Of a stretch of 64,000 bases of DNA, positions 58,203-64,000 are shown in pieces. Position 1 is the first letter of the stretch, and the number at the start of each line of letters is the position of its first letter. The stretch is from Brachypodium distachyon. Lineage: Eukaryota; Streptophyta; Magnoliopsida; Poales; Poaceae. Below the pieces are notes generated by a model. The model was not told where the DNA came from, made no database searches, and worked only from the letters and a program-made list of their open reading frames with translations. Location: contig NC_016132.3 in assembly GCF_000005505.3 (NCBI RefSeq), positions 51,164,914-51,228,913 on the forward strand, read 5' to 3'. Made by a program: the position numbers and the translations under genes.

Positions 58203-61200
58203 TCAGTTTTCTGCAGTGAACGAACAGAGTTACCAGCAAGTTAAGTAGGGAGTTTCATGAACAAGTGCACTTGTCATATGAGGCAGCAATTGAAAACATG
58301 TGTGCAGAATAGGTGTACTTTAAAAAAAATGAGTGGCAAACAGAAGAAACACGAAAAGAGGAACATTATCTTGGTGTTTCTTCTGTTTGACACTCGTACT
58401 TCAAAGGACCTTCAAAAGGCACCATTGTAAATCGCTGCACAAGGAAAATGAGGAATCTTGATTTGCTCCCACAGATGATTGCATATTATGACATGAATGG
58501 CAGAATAACATTCACAACAATCAGAGCATCTTACGAATGTTAAACCTTTACCCTCCCCAGTATGTCTCCAACAATCTGAAAAAATTTGGGCTTTTAGGCA
58601 GATTATAGCTGAAATTTTAGTGCATAGCACATCCTACAATTTTTGCTGTATACAGGGTGAATGTCCATTTAAAGGGCCTTATTGGTTATACATGTTGTCC
58701 CACTTTTCAGCCCACAATCGTAATTGAAAAATTGTGACAACTGTTGCAAAAAATTATCACCACAAAAATTTGGTGGTGAACTAAACAGGCCCCTGGTACA
58801 TGCCATTTGTTCCAATAAAGAATGCATATATAGAAGATCAATACATGTATACAGTTATGAACTGGATATCCTGCAGTACACATACACACGGTAACAGGCT
58901 AGTAGGGCTGCTATGAGGTCCCTTAGAGGTACGAAGGTATCGACTACAATATTCCAATCAATAATCTGCGGGTGATGAATTGTGGGGTGAAATAACTGAA
59001 TGTAAAGAGTAATCTAGAGAAAATGTTGTGCACTGCAGCAAGGAGAAGGTAATATCAGATGCGGATGAAAGTAACAGATGAACTAAAGATAATCAGAGAA
59101 AGGGTGATCCTATCACTCTGCATTGTAAGAGAAAAGAGGAGGGAGCTGGGCTAATACTCCCTCCGTATCTATTTATAAAGGTGTATGGTTTATCTGTCTG
59201 GCTCTGGCTTCACAATATATAGGGCATCTGGGCATGCATGTGAATTTATTGATGTTTTTTCTTATTTGCCCTTATTTATGTCATGCTCACTCTGTTACAT
59301 TTAAAAGCAACACGATCACTTTATAAGCAAGGAGGACAAGCATGACCATTCTCTTGTCCTTCCCTTGAATTTATAAACTTATTAATCACTTCACCGGTTC
59401 ACCCACTAATATTATATATGCAATATATTTTTAAATGGGTGGAATACTATGAACTTAGGAAGTAAATAACTAAAATAAGTATTGCACCATAACTACAAAG
59501 GATTAGAGCGGGAGAAAGCCAAATGATATGTATGTAGGTAAAATGCCCTTCTGAATTTCAAAAGCGTGAGCTGATCAAACTAAATGTGACCCTAAAAGAA
59601 ACCTTCCAAACAGGAAGCACTCTTAAATGAATACTACATTCTAAGAAGGTAGCTGACAATCAAAAATTTAAATGAGGCAGATTAAACCTTTCAAAAAATA
59701 TAATAACTTTATGTGAATATTGTTGCGTTGCTTTAGCTGAATCACAAAATCGTTTGGAGCAACTTTTAATCACACATAAATAATGCAGGAAGCTACACAT
59801 GTTCCAAGATGCAAAAATTTCTTTGATATTAAATACCAATTTGCGTAAACTACAGACTACCTGTTTCAATTTAGCACAAATAGAAAACTTTAGATAGAAT
59901 TTTATCATGCTTTAAGTCTACCTCTGATATTATTTTATAGAGTTCCATATTTGCTTTGAAAGTCCAGAAACTCCCGTATTAAATAGGAGAAGAAGAGAAA
60001 TACTTACACCACTTATTTTTGGTGGGCCCAGATTACATGGAGCAGATTCATCAGATATAATTAAAACTATTATGGTTGTATAAGAGATATCACTATTTCC
60101 ATATAAATAGAATACAACTGTGCTGTCAGCTATATAGATACAAAATTAATTACATATACATTGGCACTTGTTTTAAATTCATCTATCCAAAAGAAGCATA
60201 TGATGATATGACCAGCGGACAAAATGATCCATAAAAGGGTTGCATATAAGTATATAATCATAGTATAACTATTTAAATCTTCTTTTAGTATTTGAACTCT
60301 GTGGCTGCACTATTTATCTCACGTTCACACTCTTAGTGTCTAGATAAGAAAACTACAAAATGTCAAATTGAGCTAATACTTCCACATTACCCAGATCTTG
60401 CCTCACCGAGTAAAATGTTAAGAAATTCTCTCCACGTACAACTGCTTGCACAAGCATAACAAAGGAAATGTACTACCTCTTTGTCAAAATACATGTCGTT
60501 TAGGACATTGACAGGGTCTTGAACATGACAATTGGACCGTCAATTTCTTTGAAAATATTGTTTTAAGTATATCTTGTGATGGATCTAGTATCAATTTGAC
60601 GTTGTCGATGTTGGTAATACTTTTTACATTGATAGTCCAACCTAAAAATGTTTGATTGGAACAGGCTCATGTCATGTATTTAGACACAGAAGGAGTAAGA
60701 AACAACATGAGGTAACATCAGCAAAGATGGATGCGGTGCCAGAAGCAGAGGAATTTCCTTTTTACAACTGAGGAATTTAATTCATAATCTCATACTTTGA
60801 TATACCTATGTGTCTTTTTCAAATATTTCCAGCAGCAATTCTAGGAGCAGTGGGAAATCTTTCGTGAAACAGACTATAAGCAATCGTGAACTACAGTGGC
60901 TAGTCAAAACATAACCAAATCAAACAGTCAACAAGACTAGGCCATCAGGCTTGTCACCACCGTTATAATTTTGAACGATCACAGCTGTATTCACTTACTG
61001 AATGAAATTTCTTGCTGAATTAGTTACCGAGAAATTTCTATACTAGTTCAGTTCCATACCATACATTTCTGTAGTAAATTACTTAATAGAACACCTCAAG
61101 GAGAACTAAAATCAGCATAGAGAGTCAGAACTGTGAAGTGTGGAGTAAAGGGGTAGACCTTTGTGAGCGTCAGGTGCATCATGATACACTGGCTCATCCT

Positions 61201-61954
61201 CAGGCACAGTGTGCAGCTCATCTGTTGCTCCTGCTGCCTCCCCAGCGATACCTGCAGCATCATCCGGGTAGCGAACAACCACAACCGGGCAGACACAGTG
61301 ATGCACACAATAATCACTAACACTCCCGAGTCTCCCCTTCCCACCCTTCCGCGAGGCACCGAAGCCACGGCTTCCCATGATCATAGCGGACAAGCCAAGG
61401 CGCTCGGCCTCGAGGCATAACCGCTCCTTCATGTCATGATCCTTGACGACGTGGATCTTAAAGGGGATCTGTGCAGCGACCAGCGGCTGCGCCAGGTCCT
61501 GAGACTTGGTCGATGTGAAGGTGTCAAAGTCCTCCTCTCGCTTCTTCTGCAGCTCCTCCGCGGAGGCCGCCTCGGCGCCCTCAGCGGTGGCCGCGGGGGC
61601 GTCCTCGCCGTCGGCGCTGCCGTCGTCGTCGGAGACGGAGACGGGGATGGAGCCCCAGTCGGCCCCGTAGAGGACGGAGGTGGGTCGCACGTGCAGGAGA
61701 ACAACGGCGTCACCGGGACGGAGGTAGTTCTGCACGGCCCAGCGAACTGCGAAGGCGGACTCGTCGGAGAGGTCGACGGCGATGGCGATGCGCCGGTGGG
61801 AGGAGGCGTTGCCGCCGGCCAGCGAGGAGAAGAAGTAGCGCGGGGAGGAGGGCTGGATCGTCGCCGCCTGCGCCGCCGAGAGACGCACCGGCGGCAGCGA
61901 AGGGGAGGCCACGTCGCCGCCGCCGGCCGACGGGGAGGAGGAGTTAGCCGCCAT
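58203..61954 (-). CDS. PHOS32/PHOS34-like universal stress protein
   Basis: Two coding exons, 61954-61159 and 58210-58203, giving 267 residues. Exon 1 ends in ...HKG with one base over; exon 2 contributes only AAAACTGA, completing K-E-N-stop, the family's usual ending. A USP-A domain begins at RRIAIAVDLSDESAFAVRWA and ends at VSDYCVHHCVCPVVVVRYPD. It carries the ATP-loop signature GSRGFGASRKGGKGRLGS, longer than the bacterial form as in this plant subgroup. The N-terminal 50 residues include the SLPPVR and PSSPR blocks; in Arabidopsis PHOS32/34 this region is a MAP-kinase target. An acidic linker (residues ~108-135) interrupts the domain. The 2.95-kb intron is unusually large for such a small last coding exon. 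Without the splice, exon 1 would read through to a 280-residue form. Exact molecular role unknown. Confidence 0.9.
58331..58395. repeat. Short inverted repeat (hairpin), 22-bp arms, 21-nt loop
   Basis: The arms 58331-58352 (gagtggcaaacagaagaaac plus ac) and 58374-58395 are reverse complements at 21 of 22 positions. The function is unknown. It could be a foldback remnant or a small-RNA precursor. Confidence 0.9.
58674..58793. mobile_element. Tourist-like MITE
   Basis: Ends 'gggccttattggtta' and 'aactaaacaggcccc' are imperfect inverted repeats of the GGGCCTGTTTGG type. The interior 'acaatcgtaattgaaaaatt' also folds back. A target duplication is not clear. Confidence 0.6.
59156..59464. mobile_element. 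Diverged Stowaway-like sequence
   Basis: The left end 'ctccctccgtatctattt' is typical. The proposed right end 'actatgaacttaggaag' followed by TA is a weak inverted match, so the right boundary is uncertain. Confidence 0.4.
60473..60695. mobile_element. Longer Stowaway-like MITE
   Basis: 223 bp flanked by TA. The ends 'ctacctctttgtcaaaata' and 'tatttagacacagaaggag' are imperfect inverted repeats. The adjoining parts 'catgtcgttta' and 'catgtcatg' also correspond. Confidence 0.7.
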
Positions 61955-62837
61955 GGTGTTGTCGAGGGCTAGGGTTTTCGCGCTAACTCTTGCTGCTTCC
62001 GAGTTTTCGTGTGTTTATTCTGGAATTTTCCGGTGGTGCTCTGATCCGATCCGAGGCGAGGAGATGGTGAGTGGGGGTCTCGGATTGAAATGGAGGAATC
62101 GAGAGAAAGAGCCTCTTCAACTGGGGAGTGCTGTGTGATTTGGGGAAGAATAACTTGTCGTACACGCACGTAGCTCTGCCTAATGGTGTGTCCTTTTCTG
62201 CTCCGCTTTTCTTAATCCTTCTCGATCTTCCCCTGCTCTTCCATCCGGTGCTCTTCACGTCTGCTTATTGTCCTAAACTGCCTCAGGTCAAAAAGTCGGT
62301 TCATTTTCCAACGGAGCTGGAGAAACTAAAAACCTGGCATGGCAGTACATCACAAATTCAGAAGATAGCAACTTTGGGGTTTTATTTGCTTCGCTAGTTC
62401 TACCATATGACTACAATTGTATGTGCTTGAATTAATCATCCAAAAATTAGTGGGGTGTCAGTTAGATCAAGTACATGCGGACTTTGGTCAACGGCCATGG
62501 ATGTGTAGCACCGTAGCTGACGAACCGCACTGACTTTTTCCTTCTTTTCCGGTTGCTGCCTGTTCATGAACCAACGCATGGATGTTAGGATGTACGCGTT
62601 CACTGAAAGGGACTGCACTGCATTGTCTGCCGTTGACCGCCACGTCTTCCGTGAGATAACTATATGTGCCCGTCTCGAACATCGCATCAATTATCCATCG
62701 TTTGTTGTGGACAAAACCGTGGGCTCGCCAAAACCAACGGACAGAGAGAGAGGCTGGCTTTCGGCCAAGGCTAAAACAGTATTTGGTGTCTACCAGCTAA
62801 CTGGCTTCTTTGATCCGGTTACTGTTTTTATTGTTTA
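61955..62837. promoter_or_regulatory. USP leader and upstream region
   Basis: The first 200 bases are the probable leader on the minus strand (the mirror of 'gctagggttttcgcgc'). Further upstream nothing definite was recognised. Plus-strand frames here have no family features. Confidence 0.4.
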
Positions 62838-62949
62838 CTCGCTCCATCCTATATTAAATGATTTAAATTTGCTTAAATGTAGATATATCTATGTTTAAAA
62901 AAGTTTAGATACATGCAATAGAAAGTAATTTAACATGAGATGGAGGAAG
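62838..62949. mobile_element. Stowaway-type MITE
   Basis: 112 bp flanked by TA, with ends 'ctcgctccatcctatatta' and 'taacatgagatggaggaag'. Confidence 0.88.
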
Positions 62950-64000
62950 TATTTGTTTCTACGGTAACTTCCAAGCGGCTTGTTTGGAAGTTTCCAGAGG
63001 ATTGTATATTTTGCAAGTTTCCAAATGTCCTCGCTTAAGAATCACTGTGAGGTTGTTTAATCCCTTCTAATAAGGCAGATCACTTCCGTAAGAAAAACAG
63101 TGTGATATTGTGCATCCGAAGAGAAAATGAAAATCGGGAAACTACTGCTGCCAGTGTACTAAACAGAATTGCAAAGGAAGGATCAATATGATAATATCGG
63201 CCGTGCCCGTGCAGCTAGCATCGCACTAGCATCTTCGACGTGAAGGAGAAAAGGATAAAACCGAAGTAGAATCGGTTAGTCTAAACTAACGGATTCGCAA
63301 AAAAAGAAAGCTAAAATAATGAAATAAATCAAAAGTTGTTTCCCGTCAGGCCGTCTAATCTGATCAGAATTAATAAGCGCGAAATAGTATGATGTGTGTA
63401 ACTTCAGTGCACTTGATGCTCAGACGAGGTACCCCATATGAACTCTTGTCAAAATATCAAATTCTTCCGGTGATAAATTGCAAATGGCCTGGTGATACTT
63501 CCGGGAAGATGGAATTTCTATGCCTTTGCGGCGTGTTTGGCAAGGCTCAGGAAAGGGGAGTGAGAGTTTAATCTTAATTTTATTTCCTTCCCACAATTAA
63601 CAGTTTCACAATTACCAGGTTCATAATTAGGGATTTCCTCCCCGGCTTCATTTGGTGAAACGAAACCAACCAAACAACCACAACGTCTCAGGTCTTCGAT
63701 CTCAGAATCTACCCTTCCTCACAGAGTTGCCGATATCGAACACAATTCAGCGGTGGAGCTAGGGAAACAATTCCCGGATGCACAACTTTGACTTTCACAA
63801 AAAATATATGCAATTTCAACCAAAAATCCATGGTCCTGGTTCCCTGTTGCACCATCAAAATCTAGGCATAATTAGCACTAATTTTTTTTGAGGTAATAAC
63901 ACCCGCATTACACGAACTTGAGGGTTGCGAGCAATTTCTTACAAGAACTTAAAAAATGGGGCAAACTGGTCCAAAACTTGTATTGCGGGTTCATTGTTTG
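62950..64000. other. Intergenic to window end, one MITE-like stretch
   Basis: No gene. At about 63528-63677 a 'gcgtgtttggcaagg' left side and 'ccaaccaaacaacc' right side, with 'ggggagtg/cctcccc' inside, suggest a small inverted-repeat element. The last 100 bases are unassigned. Confidence 0.4.

Larger units (their letters stand above)
58211..61158 (-). other. 2.95-kb last intron of the USP gene
   Basis: Donor AAAG|GTCTAC and acceptor CACTGCAG|AAAAC. It holds a perfect-loop hairpin (58331-58395), a Tourist-like MITE (58674-58793), a diverged Stowaway-like element (59156-59464) and a longer Stowaway (60473-60695). No gene was seen on either strand. Confidence 0.75.

Overview
This is nuclear DNA from a grass (Poaceae). 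The evidence is GC-rich first exons grading into AT-rich introns with GT-AG borders, many Stowaway-type MITEs with CTCCCTCCGT-like ends in TA targets, Helitrons ending in CTAG, and genes whose translations match grass versions of plant families. Eleven protein genes and one tRNA in 64 kb is dense for a grass, so a compact genome (Brachypodium- or rice-like) is more likely than a large Triticeae genome. The exact species cannot be read from the sequence.

Layout. 1-4.5 kb: non-genic, with a diverged duplication, a grass repeat carrying ACTTCCGG motifs, and an element bordered by ATCCATATCC repeats. 4.87-5.5 kb (+): intronless VPS28 (ESCRT-I), whose 3' flank has a second copy 1.2 kb downstream. 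10.7-14.6 kb (+): intronless CC-NB-ARC-LRR gene. 16.7-19.5 kb (-): ten-exon sphingosine/long-chain-base kinase. 19.86 kb (-): tRNA-Asp(GTC). 22.1-26.4 kb (+): ten-exon external mitochondrial NAD(P)H dehydrogenase (NDB type). 27.0-30.5 kb (-): six-exon CNGC4-type channel (Arabidopsis HLM1/DND2, barley NEC1 group). 31.6-34.8 kb (-): six-exon S-domain receptor kinase. 36.4-40.6 kb: two Helitron-like units head to tail, one containing a ~180 bp ATGT microsatellite. 41.8-42.1 kb (-): small secreted LysM protein, divergent from an intronless PPR gene at 42.8-44.8 kb (+). 46.9-52.8 kb (-): diacylglycerol kinase of the DGK5 type. 54.7-57.1 kb (-): SNM1/Artemis/Apollo-like beta-CASP nuclease. 58.2-62.0 kb (-): PHOS32/34-like universal stress protein with a 2.9 kb last intron before only eight coding bases.

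Functionally, many genes belong to families used in immune perception and the signalling after it: NLR, S-domain kinase, LysM protein, CNGC4 calcium channel, DGK5 phosphatidic-acid synthesis, sphingosine kinase and a MAPK-substrate USP. Whether that grouping is more than chance cannot be judged here. Other recurring themes are small duplications at the 3' ends of four genes, and MITEs and foldbacks inside introns. Exon models were built by hand from splice sites, reading-frame continuity and remembered family sequences; no database search was run.
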